DNA from: Rosellinia necatrix
Taxonomy: Eukaryota > Ascomycota > Sordariomycetes > Xylariales > Xylariaceae
Reading direction: 5' to 3'
Assembly (NCBI GenBank): GCA_021209875.1
Contig: JAGYVD010000004.1
Span: 3,943,001 to 4,007,000 of the forward strand
Length of the DNA stretch: 64,000 nucleotides
Shown here: in pieces, positions 35,748 to 48,775 of the stretch
How positions within the stretch are numbered: position 1 is the first letter of the stretch
Layout of the letters: each line of letters starts with the position of its first letter
Notes under the pieces: generated by a model
Database searches by the model: none
What the model was told of the DNA's origin: nothing
What the model saw: only the letters and a program-made list of their open reading frames with translations
Translations under genes and position numbers: made by a program

Positions 35748-36795
35748 TTTGAGGTATCGCCGGTTTCTACGGGCTCTCCTCATGCTTTTTTTCCCCCGAC
35801 CTATCCGAGGAGACTGTACTTCGTCTTCCCAGCATCAATCCGTCTCCAGGTCCGGGAATACCTCGCCATGTCCCTCATTGTTCATAAAGAATATACATCC
35901 GCCTATACGTCCGGAGTTCGTTGGTGCCCGTCTAAGAACATATACACCGATCAACAGCAACATCGATTCACTTATTCGTTTACAGTTACAAGCGACTCCC
36001 CATGCGAACATTGGCAGACGGCTATTGGCGTATCCACACAGAAGATTGACAGAAGGGCAACCTACCGGTCTGGGATAGCGTGATGGTAACAACAACGCAT
36101 GCGCCAAACCTCTGATACAAGCTCGAATTAAGGTGCTGAATACGGTAGACAACCCGTTGGGATGTCTAGGTTGCAATACCCCTTGTATAGAGTATTAGGA
36201 GGTGGCGTATCATTCAAATAATACCCCTTAGCGTAAATCCAGACATGGATAATAGCAGTTTTGTGAACAACCCTTAATTATTTACACTTGTGCACATATT
36301 CGGCAACAGTAGAGGATAGTGGTTCCGCCCATGTTGTAACACGATAAAATAAATGAATGCCGAGTGTCATAGCGTTCGGTATTGTAAGAAAGTGCGTATG
36401 AGAAGGGGTTAGAGAGAGTATTGATCTGCCAGTGTGACAAAAGACAATAACCCCACGCCGAACACACAGCATCTAGAACTACAAAGGTATGAGCATAGGC
36501 ACCATAAGCGATATATTGAGCCCAGGCGGGTTACACCAGCATATCCCCGTTCCAAGGCCACGAATTGTCAGATATGCATTGTTTAGGCCACTGTCGGGGC
36601 ATGTCCGGGCGTTCGTGAGCTGAAAGAGCCCACGCCCTATTCAATCGAAGCTGATATACACGTAGGTACCTAATCTAGTACCACCTTACCTGCACCCAGA
36701 CTTATCAGGCGGGTATTATGCGAGTCTCTTCCAACTCTCTCATGACATTACCATCGCCTTACAGGAGACATTTCCCACGTCCCATGAAACCCCGG

Positions 36796-36816
36796 GCCGC
36801 CGCCGCCGCCGCCGCG
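36796..36816. repeat. (GCC)n microsatellite
   Basis: About seven GCC trinucleotides in non-coding sequence between RPC4 and the rhodopsin-fold gene. Confidence 0.85.
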
Positions 36817-37108
36817 CGGGCCCGGATCCCAAAGCCTGGCCTTGTCCATTCTAATGAATCCCCTTACATGAAGAAAAAAATTTGATAAACGCCCCCTATA
36901 TGCTCTTTCCCGCCGCCGGCCGTGAAAGGGGTGACAATATATGCCCGTTGACCCCGTCCCGTCCGTCAGTCCGCCCGTCCGCCCGTCCGCCTTCCCCCGT
37001 TATCCCCGTGTTAACGCCTCCGTGACCCACCAGCCCGACGCTTTTCTCTTTTCGCGGATCGTATGTATTTTATATATACCCTTCCCCCCCCCCGCCCCTC
37101 CCTCTCAT

Positions 37109-37131
37109 TCTTCTTCTTCTTCTTCTTCTTC
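37109..37131. repeat. (TTC)n microsatellite
   Basis: Seven to eight TTC units lie about 30 bp beyond the stop codon of the rhodopsin-fold gene, where they would fall in its 3' untranslated region. Confidence 0.85.
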
Positions 37132-37156
37132 GCGCCCGCTGCCCCGAACCCACGCG

Positions 37157-38808
37157 TCACCGCGGCGATGTCGCGTAGCCGGTCTGCTGCGCGAACCTGT
37201 TCAGCTCCACGGTGGAGCCGTCGGACTCCTGGTCGAGCCAGGCGCCGGGGACGGTGGCGGCGGTGGCGTGCGACTCGGCGATCGACCGGGGCGACAGGGC
37301 GCCGTCGAGGATGAAGGACTCGCTGCGGGCGACCTCGGCGCGGCGCGCGCTGCTGGCCTGGCGGGACATCGACGAGGGCGACGACGGCTGCGACGACGAC
37401 GACGACGACGAGGGGTCGATGAAGGCCTTGGGCAGATGTGACGTCTTATAGTACGCGCTGGCAGGCTTAGATGTAGTATTCGTAGACGGCAGGCCCGCAC
37501 CGCCGCCACCGCCGCCTCCTGGCTTCCAGGTGCTGCCGCGCGCCACCGCCGCCGCCGCTGCCGCCGCCGCCGCCGTCCCGGGCTCTATGTCGACGAGCGT
37601 CACGTCGTGGGCCCCGAACCCGGGCATCTTGCTGGCCCGGCGCAGCCGCGAGCCCTGGTCCTGGCTGCGCGCGCTCGTCGCCCGGCTGCGCTCGCTGTGC
37701 GTGAAGCCCCGGATCCGCCACCGCCGCAGCAGCGGCCGGATCGTGGCGAGGCTCGCCGCCGAGATGGCGATCCCCGGCTCCACGAGCGTCCATATCATCG
37801 CCTGCGTGCCGGCGTCTGGCGGGGGAAAGGCATCGTCGTTAGTGGTTATGAAAAGGGGTGTTTTCTCTCTTTTTATTTAATTTTTATTTTTATTTTTTTA
37901 ATTTTTTGGAACGCTGGGGAGGAGACGACATGTGCTGCCGTTCGATAAGACACTAGGAGAGATGATACACAAAAACACACTTACGAAGGATATCTGATAC
38001 GTCCGTTATGTCCGCCAAAAACCCCAGCCGTATAAGAGTGGCGATGCTGGCGAAGACGCCCAGGCTCAGCACGGCGATGACGGACCACTTTGCCTGGACG
38101 GTCATCTTCACATGCCAGATCATGGGGATCGGGAGGAGCGCGTATAGCCAGTCCGACAGGATGGTCAGGGCGCTCAGCGCGTACGCGGCGTTGACGATCT
38201 CGTCCACCGACACGCAGCGGGAGCCGGGGACCCTCTCGAGGATCGTGTAGTCCCACTGCGCCGGGACGGGGCTGCACTGGAAGATGTTCCAGAAGAACAG
38301 GGCCAGGCTCCAGATCCCGACGACGGCGATGCTGGCCCCGAGTATGTACCTGTACCGCTCCCGGGCGGCCAGGCGGAAGAGGAAGAGGCCGATGCTCAGC
38401 TTGATCAGCCACATGTTGGAGACGTACGACGCCGTCGCCAGGGCCTGGTATTTCAAGGCCTCGATCTCGTCGTGCTGGGACAGCGATTTGTTATGCCTCC
38501 CCAGGCCGTAGTAGAGCCCGGCGAAAATAAACGAGCATGATACTGTAAAGTTGGCCTATCCGGCCCCATATCAGCACGTCTGCCGTGAGTCCGGCAGAGG
38601 GGGGGAAAGGGAAAAGGGGGGCGAGAGGAGCACGTACTAGGCCAGCTAGCATCACCCAGTCGTCCACTTGGAACGACTTGATCAACCCGGCACGGACGTA
38701 CGTCCGCAGGGCCACCGAGAGCCACGAGATGGAAAGCGTCACGACGGCGGTGATTAGTAGGCCGATGCCATTGCTATCGGTAGGCGCATTTGGATCCTGG
38801 GGCGCCAT
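37157..38808 (-). CDS. Integral membrane protein, fungal rhodopsin-fold (SAT4-like) family
   Basis: Minus-strand exons 38808-38638, 38555-37985 and 37815-37157 give 466 residues. About seven hydrophobic helices are seen: near 15-35 (LLITAVVTLSISWLSVAL), 50-75, 100-120 (YVSNMWLIKLSIGLFLFRL), 130-150 (GASIAVVGIWSLALFFWNIF), 180-200, 210-235 and 245-265. The motifs DDWVMLAG, WLIKLSIGLFLFRL, a WN...C..SPVPAQWD loop and DWLYALLPIPMIW are hallmarks of the large fungal family related to SAT4 and PTH11. The cytosolic tail is low-complexity: an Ala run (residues near 320), a Gly run and a Ser run, encoded by GCC/GGC/TCG repeats. Function in this family is mostly unknown; some members act as surface sensors. 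No CFEM domain is present. Intron 2 is 169 bp and AT-rich. Confidence 0.85.
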
Positions 38809-39209
38809 CGGGTATTGTAGATAAGTATGCGTCCATAGGAGGACATGGGGGAGGGAAGGAGGTCGCGGCCAAGGCAGCCGAAAGAGGGAAAGAAAGAGAG
38901 AATTGGGACGTGGGAAGTTATCCGAAACGGCGTTGTCAACGGAGCATATATCTATATACGCCCGTCCGCGAGAAAGAAGCACGCGAGCAGGGTAGGAGGA
39001 CGCGGGTAGGTCGAGATTTTTGGGCTCCTCCCCCCTCCTCCTTCCCCTTCCCCATGTCTCTCCCTCTGGCGGCATGTTGGGACTTTCGTAGTCTCCATGG
39101 TCTAGTACCTTACTTTACCTTACCTTACCTTACCTCGGACGCCGCCGCTAACTCCGATCAAGCAGAGATTCTTAGTACCAGCGCAGGATGCACCCTGAAC
39201 GGGAGAGAG

Positions 39210-39211
<2 letters not shown>

Positions 39212-39248
<37 letters not shown>

Positions 39249-39261
39249 GAGAGAGAGAGAG
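39212..39261. repeat. Compound (AC)n-(GA)n microsatellite
   Basis: About fifteen AC units (39212-39242) followed by about eight GA units (39246-39261). Confidence 0.9.
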
Positions 39262-41191
39262 GACCCCGGTTGTCGACGTTGGTTTGTGGATGCGAGCTTC
39301 AGGAGCTCAACGCAGCACAGCCTATTATCGTCAAACCTCTTGTTAATAGCGGCTATCACATATACCCTTGCCTCTTCTAGAAACTGTGACTCGGTTCATT
39401 CGCCCGGGGCCCCATGGCCATTAGTGCCCGCCACTGCAGCGATGCCGACGGAATACGAATCAATGAGAGAGAGAGAAAAGGTACCAAATTATGTAACATC
39501 GTGGAGATGTAGTGTAGACTACCCTTGCGAAGCGAGACAATAGTTGCTGTCTTATTATTCTTATTCTTATTATTTCTTGGTTTTATTTTTATCTTTAGTT
39601 ATATCGTTGTACCCTATCCAATGAAGCGTCGTCTCCCGCTGAGGTCGCGGCAGCCGCATTGCGACCTCTACACTACTTCCGCTGTCCGAGAGAGAGCTAA
39701 AAAAAAAAAAACGGTTATAGGTGGCGTCGGAAGCTACAACTGTTAGTGTGTTTCTTCTACCGTGTCAACGGCTTCGATCCTCCCAACGCCGTCATCTGGT
39801 ACTAGTGAAGACGGCCGGGATAGTCACAAACTAGTCGAGTATCACAGATTCGTAGCAAAATTGCGGTAGCGAGGGTTCCAGGAACGTGGGCCTCATTTGG
39901 GATAATTCCTACCTACCTATGCCGTTAAACTGCCGCCGGCCATCATTCGATAGCGTGCGCACTGATGGTGGGTAGTATTTGTGGCGGCTTGCCCAGCCGT
40001 TAGTAGATCGATCTCGGCCCTATCCCAGAAGCGTAGATGCATTGATACGTGTAGGCGGATGTTGTCTCATGCTTGGAAGGTTCTTCCGTTGGTTGCGTTT
40101 CCCTCTTGGAGACTTGAAGGGCTGAACCACCTGCATCGACTTTCCTAAAAGAGGACCCGTTTGCCACAACCTGAATGCTTGGAAGAGTCAGCTGGTTGGA
40201 GGTTGGAATGCAGAGCTAGTGCGCTGTTTGGTCGGGTATAATTAGTATCCCAAGTCCAGTCACGAGACGAAGTTGGTTGTACGAAATTCCATTGTGGAAT
40301 AATTATCCAGCGTCCCTTTTTTTTTTTTTTTTTTTCAAAATCAGGATTAATATGTCGATTCGAGCTCGAAAAGGCGCCAAGCCGATATGCTATGCGGTAC
40401 CTGTCCATCCCGGGCCAATAGGGTCTGAGGGCGTACTTGAGAACAGACACTCCGGGTCGGATTTGCTCTCCAGACTCCAGGCTACTCCAGGCTATCAAGT
40501 CAACGGCAGAGTAAAATTAACCCCCAACATACATACATGCATATTCATACATGCATACATACATACAGACATACATACGACAGACATACATCGTCTTCCG
40601 GATGAGAGAGGTGTCATCGCCGTGATTGTCGTGAGAGGAGTTCGGACGAGGTGCACAGCATACTTTCTTCATGTATGCGATGAGCAAAAAGTGTGATACA
40701 GGAGAACCCTTCCGTTCTGCGCCGTCAGTTCGACGGACAAGGCCCTCCTGGTGGTTCGGGTAAAGCTGATGGACGCAATGCTGCCTCCATCCCGCGTGGG
40801 CCCTGGTGATCTACCAAGAGGCAGAACCGGCCGGATGGACGAGACGAAACCACCGTCCAGGGAGACCCCCCGGTTCGACTCGACGGCCTCCCCACCCGCG
40901 ACCTCACCCAATGCAACACTATACACCAGATGCAATGCGCATTTTATTTTATTTTTTCAGGCCGGGGCTACTGCTGCATCAAGAGCAGACTATTGCGTAC
41001 AGGCGGTCAGCACTCGATGTGTGCGGCATAGATTGCGTAGAGATTAAGCCAGGGGGTGGCGGGCTCGCTATCCATCTCGGCGTCGTCGTCGACGCGTATA
41101 TTGCGAGCAGATCCAACCCGGCTCTTTTCGTGCCTGTGTGGAGAGCTAGCTTACCGATTACGACATGTAGCTTCGCGCTCTCTTTCCAGAT

Positions 41192-41233
<42 letters not shown>
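41192..41233. repeat. Compound (CA)n-(TA)n microsatellite
   Basis: About nine CA units run directly into eleven TA units, about 1.8 kb upstream of the formamidase gene. Confidence 0.9.
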
Positions 41234-43053
41234 CATGATATATGTGCGTTTAATGTGCGTGCGCGTTCGTGTGCAGGTGTAGGTGTAGGTAAGTATATAT
41301 GTGTAGAGGAGTGTGTAAGTTGTAACCTTGTGGTAGGTACTTAATAGGATAGGTAGATGGGTAGGTAGTGTAAGTAGGCAACTAGCTGATAACCCCAGGA
41401 AAGAGATTCTACAGGGATTTACTGCTTATGCGTAGGGGTCCTCAGTGCCTATCGTGGCTAGAAAAGACACTAGCATCCAGCTCTAAGTAAGGATGCTAAA
41501 AATACGCCGTTGTGTGAGAATGCTTTGCCGCTTCCTTTATCAAAAATGCCTACTTGTGCAATAATAAATAATAAGCTCTCGGGAATAACGTCAGCTACCT
41601 ACCTATATCAACGATGGTAATATTATTCTCAAGCATTAGAAGACGCCCTAATTGTCAGCCACGTTTCAGCAGGCTTCGTGTTACCTGTTTTTTCGCGCTC
41701 TCGCAATGTGCTCCCGATGTAGGGAAACTGTCTTAATTAGCTTAAATGAACAAATGAAGTGGGCAAATATACCGAATGGGCTGCTATCTATACTTGTGCA
41801 CACTTAAAGCTGTGTGTGCTTAGATAGGGAGGTTAACCCGTCGCAGACCGGCTATGTACAACAGTGATGCGCAGCATCTACTCGCGTGGGAATGCGGGTA
41901 GCAGAAATGCGCCGCTCCCAAACTGATATCCTCCTGTAATGATCGGCAACTACTGTACTTATCATTCCGAATTGACGAGAATTACCAACATGGTAGTAAA
42001 AGTAGGGCTGTTTTATTAATCAGGGTACTGAAATATACAGTAGTTACACTATAACGAACAATAAGCTAACTCAAGGTTTACTGTCTGCATGGTCTGTGTC
42101 ACAAGTGATGTCAGTTCTAGTTTTCTGCAGTAGTTCGTTCACCAGATCCCCAACGAATGCTGGTGCTTGCTTGTTACAGTAGTGAAGTGCACTTAGCTAG
42201 GTGGTTGGTAGGTGGTTGCTCACTTCTATGTGTGGTGTAAGTTTGGGTTAGTTTCAGCTCAACAACTCCATCCACCATCAAGGCTGCGCATGATCGAGGC
42301 AACGCACGTAATCTGGTTACAACGGGCGCTTTGCGATCGCCGCGTGTGCATCCGAGTAAGCAATTCACCAATACTACGTACATACTACGTATGCGTGCTT
42401 AGGTATGTATCTAACGGCATGTATCTAAGGGTATGTATCATACCGGAAACAACGAGACATCTGTTGTGTAAGTCATGTGTTGTGTAGGCGCTGATGGTAT
42501 CATAACGTGGTACCGTCGCAAGAGAGAAACGTACATCCGAACGCCGAACCCGCTGCTCCCTCATGCGAGTGCCTTTCCCCTATCACACGCCTCCAACTCG
42601 ACTCATCCCGGTTGTGCATGGGGGAATGCAACCCAACCAACAGCCCGTAAACTCCCGACCAAAGTTCAGTGCATACAAGACCAAGACCTACATACAATAC
42701 ATACATAAATGCATACCTAACTCATACGCACCAACCAGCCAACCAGCCAACCGGCCAAGCAAACGTGGCGTCCAGGACCGAGTCTTGCCAGCCACATGAA
42801 AACAAAGTATCGTGACATTTTTTTGGTGTTTTGTGGACAGAAGAAGGCAAGAGGGATATATCCAAGGTAGATTTATTCGGGTACTAGTAGAGCGAGCGAC
42901 TTATAGGCCGATTAAGGGAACTCAATCGTCTAGATCCGCTTGAGCCCCTCATCAACCCGCTCCAAGCCCCGACCGTTACGTGAATAGTTCATCCTCTCAC
43001 CGAAGCCGGTAACACCATGAGCATCCATCAACGTCGCCCAAATTCCCCAAGAC

Positions 43054-44133
43054 ATGGCCGCATCACTCAAGTATACGCTTCACCACTATGGTACCGAGAA
43101 TTACCTCCAGAAGCTCGGAGTCTGGGAGGTAGACCCGACCAACAAGGATAAATACTGGGTTATGTAAGTCGACCTCATCTCGCACGGGTACTGGGTACTG
43201 CATCTCAATCCGACCCATTGATACCACATGCGCACACGGATCGCAGGCGGGATAGTCATTGTTGATTTCCATTCTTACAGCTACATCCACGGCGGCGCAT
43301 GGCGCGACATGCGCGTCGAACATGACTGTTTCATACCGAGCATCGACTGGATTCTCAGCACCGCGCCCGCAACGATGGACAATGGAAGCGGCGGCGGCGG
43401 CGGCGGCGGAAGCGGCACCAGCGACGCGATAGCCGGATTCGCATCGCTGGACTACCGGCTGAGCCCGCACCCGCTGTTCCCGCAGGACCGGGCCACGACG
43501 CCGGCGGACCGGTACCGCGGGGCGCGGCACCCGGACCACATCGACGACGTGCGGGCGGCGCTGGCGTTCCTGCAGCGGACGTACGGCTTCGGGGCCAACT
43601 ACGTGCTGGTCGGACACTCGGCCGGCGGCTCCCTAGCGTTCCAGCTGCTGACGACCGCCGCCTCCGCCTCCGCGGGAGAGGCGGAGGAGGGCCCGGTCCC
43701 GCCGGCCGCCATCGTCGGCTTCGGCGGCCTCTACGACTTCACAGGCATCGACGCGCGGCGTGGCGGGGCCTACGGGCCCTTCTTCCGCGGCGCGTTCGGC
43801 GACGACCCCGCCGCCTGGGACGCCGCCGCGCCGGTCAAGTTCGCCGGGGACTACGCCGCCGCCTGGCCTGGCGGCCGGTTCGCGCTGATCGGCTCGTCGC
43901 CGGATGACACGCTCGTCGACGAGCTCGAGGCGGACAACATGGCGCACAGGCTGCGGGACGTCGACGGGTTCGTCGAGGGGGAGGAGAAGAAGAAGAACAA
44001 CGACAACGACAAGAAGAAGAAGTTGCTGCGGCTGAAGGATCTGCGGGGCGATCATGATGAGGTTTGGAAGAGCGGCGAGCATGTCGCGCGCATGGTGTGG
44101 ATTGCGCTCCGGGAATTGGGGACTGGGCTGTAA
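43054..44133 (+). CDS. BNA7: Kynurenine formamidase (alpha/beta-hydrolase, BNA7-like)
   Basis: Exons 43054-43163 and 43281-44133 give 320 residues. The enzyme hydrolyses N-formyl-L-kynurenine to kynurenine and formate, the second step of tryptophan degradation towards NAD. The oxyanion motif HGGAW is at 40-44, just after the splice; the nucleophile is Ser150 in GHSAGG; an Asp in SSPDDTLVD and a His in GDHDEVW complete the likely triad. LDYRLSPHPLFPQ and DHIDDVRAALAFL are typical of the family. Odd features are a GGC run (about 43388-43414) coding for poly-Gly and a Lys/Asn/Asp run (EEKKKNNDNDKKKK) near the C terminus, both probably surface loops. Exon 2 is strongly GC-rich. Another esterase of the same fold is possible, but the HGGAW form favours formamidase. 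It converges on the MFS gene. Confidence 0.82.
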
Positions 44134-44699
44134 GAGGTGCCTGCGAAAAGATATTACAGGTTCCAAAGAATCTCCATTCGTCATTGTTGTTGCTGCTTAA
44201 GGAATATCCTAGGGGAGCGCCCGCTCCTGACGAAGTAGGTAAATAGATACCTAGCATATATCAAGTTTTCAAACCCCCTTATCTAGACTAAGGTGTTATT
44301 GTATAGCTACCTAATACACCGAAAAAGGGGTATCAATGACCAATCGACAGCTCATTGTTGAATTATAAATATGTCACTATATATGATCCTACAACGAACG
44401 GTCTTGAGCTACATACAGAGGTTCTCTCCTTGAACTATTTAGGGCCCCATCCCTATTTGCCTACATTGCCTACCCTCTAATCGGATACTCTCTACTTGCA
44501 TATGCCAAATAATGCCAACATCAACGGCTCACTTAACACTCAATGTGTCTCTAGTGTGTTTTCAGCAGCATATACAGACATATATATTCTAGCTATGTAC
44601 TTTATGACACGTCCAGCAAAAGCTAGATAACAACGCTAGTTTGCAATAAAACAGATACCGCCCACCCCTCCTCCCCCCTTAGCTAGCCGAGCAACTAAC
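44134..44699. other. Short convergent spacer, formamidase / MFS transporter
   Basis: This 566 bp, AT-richer than its neighbours, separates two stop codons that face each other. Nothing else was seen. Confidence 0.65.
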
Positions 44700-46336
44700 T
44701 TAGGCGATGTACCTGAAGTCCGGATGCCTGTACCCGAGGTCGGCCTTCTCCTCCTCCGTCAGGCCGACGAGCCTGTGGTCGCGGCCGCCGCGGGCGCGGA
44801 TGCGGTTCTCGCGCAGGCAGTAGAAGATGCCGAAAGAGGAGAGGAACAGGACGACGACCTGGGCGGCGAAGTTGATGGAGTGGCCCATGGGGAAGTTGGG
44901 GCCGTCGCGCGGGAGGTAGGCCCAGACGGCGAGGATGCCGCCGGCGGTGCCGAGGGAGACGATGTAGCCGCTGGAGACGGCGCGGACGGAGGGGCCGGCG
45001 GCGTTGTTGATGCCCCAGGACAGGAAGCCCGGGCCGCCCGGGAAGGCGCCGACGGCGCAGAGGTAGACGGCGGCGTACTTGAGCTGGCTGCCGCTGCCCC
45101 AGCGCAGCAGGCCGAAGCCGGTGATGCCGAGCAGGGTGAAGCCGGCGAGGTAGATGCCGCGCATGCGCGTCTTGTCGCTGACGTAGGCGACGCCGATGGC
45201 GATCAGCGACGCCGCCACGTACACGGGCACCGTGTAGTACTGCGCCGTCAGCGACCGGTACCCGATCTCGGTCAGGATCGTCGGCAGGAACACCGACAGC
45301 CCCTGCACCGTGATGTTGATGAAGAAGAACCCGCCCGCGCACACGTAGTTGTTGATGTTGGTCACGGCCCGCTTGACGTGCCGCATCTCGACCCGGCCGT
45401 GCGCCTCGGCCTTGTGCTCCAGCCGGATCCGCTCCGCCGCGATCCACCGCTCGCGCGCCGTCAGCGACCGCGTGCTCTCCGGCGTCTGCGGCAGGATGAA
45501 GGGCGCCACGAGCGCCGCCACTACCGTCAGGATCCCCTCGAAGAAGAAGATGTTGCGCCACGTGTGCAGCCGGGACCCCGCGACCCCCCATTCCGGGATC
45601 TGCGAGAAGCCGGCCGCCAGGAGGCCGCCGAACGCGCCGGCGATCGAGGCCGCCGCCACGTAGATGCCGACCCGGAAATACAACTCCTCTCGTTTGTAGA
45701 ACGAGCTCAGGTAAAACGCGATACCGGGGCTAAACAGGAATTGTTAGAAGAAGAAAAAAGAAAAAAACACCCCCCCTTTTTTTTTTTTTCTGTTGCGGAA
45801 ATCCACTAATACTCACAATGTGCCTCCCTCAAAGATGCCGAGCAAGACGCGCACGCCGATCAGTTGCTCATAGGTCTTCACGAACGCCGTACCAATGGAA
45901 ACGATACCGAACCCGACCACAAGCGATGGAATATACCATCGCGGACCAATGCGCTTGAGAAGGATGTTCGAAGGCACTTCCACGAGGAGATAAACGACGT
46001 AGAAGATGCTGGTCGCAATATTGAACCGGTACCCGATGAGATTCAAATCTTCCGTCATACCCTGAATACGAGCATTGCCAATATTTATCCTAACAGCATT
46101 TTGTCAGCGGGAATTTACAATTTCTAAGCCAATGGCACATACCGGTCTAGGAAACACAGGAGATATAAAATGGTGACCATAGGAACCAATTGCCGGTCGA
46201 TTTTTCTGCGTACAACCGTCTCTTCTTCCGTTGTCCAGTTGGATAACTCACCGGAGGCACTGCTCTTGTCCTCGACAAGAACGGCCTCCGGGAGAGACGT
46301 TTGCCTCTTTTCGTCGGCCTCCTGTGCCGTCGCCAT
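44700..46336 (-). CDS. MFS transporter, anion:cation symporter family (Dal5/Tna1-like)
   Basis: Minus-strand exons 46336-46143, 46089-45817 and 45729-44700 give 498 residues with about twelve hydrophobic helices. Family segments are LLCFLDRINIGNARIQGM (helix 1 into loop), VEVPSNILLKRIGPRWYIP (helix 2-3 loop), VRVLLGIFEGG...PGIAFYLSSFYKREE (helix 4-5) and WRNIFFFEGILTVVAAL. These place it in the ACS family, whose fungal members carry allantoate, nicotinate, pantothenate, biotin or other small carboxylates. The substrate cannot be told from sequence alone. The start at 46336 (MATAQEADEKR) is preferred, but the frame is open to an ATG at 46450. Exon 3 is far more GC-rich than exons 1-2. Intron 2 carries a long A-run on the coding strand. 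The gene converges with the kynurenine formamidase. Confidence 0.88.
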
Positions 46337-48775
46337 GATGATGAGGGTGGTCCAACAGGCAGAGCCAAGGGGTCGGAAGAGAGAGGAATGGTCTTCTAGG
46401 CCGGGAACCCCAACATCATATTTATTATACCTATGTCGGCTGTCAGACAAGCCATGTCGTCCGTCCCTAGGACTTCCATAATCATATTCTAATCATCCAT
46501 AACCGGGAGCTTTCTCTAACGAGCCGCGGAGAGAGGCAGGGGGGCCATACTACCAAAGGTATATATTGCTTGGTGGCAATGATACCGGCACATGCATCGG
46601 TTCACTGATTGCAATCAATCGCAGAGATGCCTACCCCTGTCTCGCCTAAGCGGATATTCACCTTGTACTGGCAAAAAGGCCATTTCATGCGGAGAGTTCC
46701 TTTGTTGCCCCAATGACCAACCTCCCCCGACGAACTTGGCCCGAACGGCAGTGCCAACGCTTGGCACGCTGCGGGGAAGCTGTCGTGCGACAGCCAATGC
46801 CGTGATGGCCCCGGTTCTTGGCGATAGTTACTATGCACACTAGGCCGAGGAAGCAAGCATCTGGTTGGGTGGGTGAAGGTGTGGTGCTTGGAAGAACCTC
46901 ACCAGACCGGCGAACCGTGGTAGGGAGAGAGCCGATGGTCTGTCTCTTCGCCAGCACGGATATATCCGTGGCCTTATATACCAAAATTAAAAACGTGTAA
47001 CTCTCTAGAACATTAGTTGTGCTTTTTGTGTATACATACATCCCTGGACGGTCGACCATGAACTGAACAGCTGAACAGCCTGACCCAACGGCAATGGTAC
47101 CAAGGCATGGCTGCTTTGGCGGCTGAGCTAAGGGGTAATAGTCGGTGCGAGGGATTGCCCTCAGCTTACACCACACCAAACAACAGCCATACACCATATA
47201 TACCACACCGCCTTGCGGCTAGCTAGCTTGCTTATCCCTACCGCACGGAGGGATCACTTCGCACGACACGGCACTTTTCTACGGTATGTGCTGTAAACTA
47301 CGAAGTGCTTTTTGACGAATGTCTTGGAGGCATATTGTGTGTTCTACACTGGCGGACGCACAGCCGGCCCCTTTTGGTCATAGGAAGAATGCCTACAGTG
47401 CTTAAAGTAGGTACTTCCTCGAGTTAGGCTGTAAGATCATTGTGCGAGATAAGCCACGGGAGCTGATTCTATTGGGCAATTGGGGGGGGAGTCTCTTCAT
47501 AACCCCAACCCAACAAGATGCAACTGCAAAAGAGCTCGAATGAATTGAATCGTGCTTACTACATTTCGGCTACCTTATGTGTGGTACTTACCTATAACTA
47601 CACTATTAATGACGGTGGTATCACCTTTGCGCTGCGCAGCAGCAGGGGCAAACCCGGATGACCGGAAACCTTGTTGATAGCTCCAGGTAGGGTATCTAGT
47701 GGTGTAGTGTAGGTATTGTTTGAATAACAGGTAACCTTCGCCATTCTCATTCCGTCTTGCACACTGCACTGCAAAGAAAGAATCGGAAGCATAATAGAAG
47801 CACATATCAGAGAGCACAAAGAGTTTCCGCCTCTAGTGTGCCCTATTATCAACATACTTACCCAAAGAGAGAGGCGTCGACGCGAAAAGTGTCGATAACG
47901 CCGGAGGCACGGAGCCCCCAATCCGGCAAATAAGATGCATCAGAAAGCGATCGGTGGAGGCGCACTACGTGTTCCGCATGCAAGGGTAGAATTCAGTAGT
48001 TAGCGCAGACCTGAAGGGTCGAAATCTAAACAAAACAATGCGACGTTAGGCTCCAATTCAAATCGCAGTGCATCTCGTGGACTTGACTCGACTTGTGTCC
48101 CTGCCGTATCGAACATAAGTGCGCAGTATTGGTACCTAACAAAAATGCCACGCGCGCGCTCGAAGTGTGGATTGCGTAACGGGCCGGGACTAACTCGCAA
48201 TTGTTACCGGTCGCGCCGTTTCGGATGCGCTGAGAATGTTTGAGCCAGAATGCGACGGGAGATGACGAGGTCTGAGCTGAGAGTGGTGCAATAGAGATAC
48301 ACCGTTAGTGCCATGCTTTCGGAGTCTGGGAATGATTCTCTTTTTATAGCGAGAGGCGCATCTGTTTGAGCTTGTGGCCAATGAACACGGCCGCAGTCCG
48401 AGACATTAAAAAAAAAAAAGCGTTGGTTGCTGGCATGTTCGATGTTCGGCCAGAGTAAGCAGCAGCGAAGAAGATCATTAGGTCGCAAACAACTTGCGAC
48501 AGGGGGATCCCGCTTCCACCAAGGCACCGACCGCACTGTATGTACTTGGCTGCTGCCACCGGGGAAAAAGGTAAAATACCTAAAAGCCAGCCAGCCGGGG
48601 AGATAGCGCAGCACAGTACAACCAACCACCAGAATCGCGCAGAGAGAAAGATACCTAGATCAGCTAGCCAGCTAAGCGAAGCCTCTTCCCATTCCATCGC
48701 GAGAAATGCGCTGCTCTATTCTGCGCACTTGCACCACCCACCTCCACCCATATTTTGTGTCTCAAGGATTAGGTA

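Larger units (their letters stand above)
35748..37156. other. Convergent intergenic region, RPC4 / rhodopsin-fold gene
   Basis: No gene is supported. A GCC run lies at about 36796-36816 and a TTC run at about 37109-37131; TAGG-type motifs are sparse here. Confidence 0.6.
38809..43053. other. 4.2 kb intergenic region without a supportable gene
   Basis: This spacer separates the divergent rhodopsin-fold and formamidase genes. It contains AC and GA runs at 39212-39261, a T-run at 40318-40337, CATA repeats at about 40530-40585, CA and TA runs at 41192-41233, and scattered TAGG motifs. The frames here are short and often repeat-encoded; none resembles a known family. Confidence 0.5.

Noticed and set aside
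40860..40885. GGTTCGACTC resembling a tRNA B box
   Set aside because: No matching A box or cloverleaf in the preceding 70 bases.
44724..45809. 361-codon plus-strand open frame
   Set aside because: Antisense shadow of the GC-rich third exon of the MFS gene; rich in Asp/Ala/Arg/Gly repeats and without domain character.
46685..47206. 173-codon minus-strand open frame
   Set aside because: No domain, irregular composition, overlaps other equal-quality frames, no splice partners; probably MFS promoter sequence.
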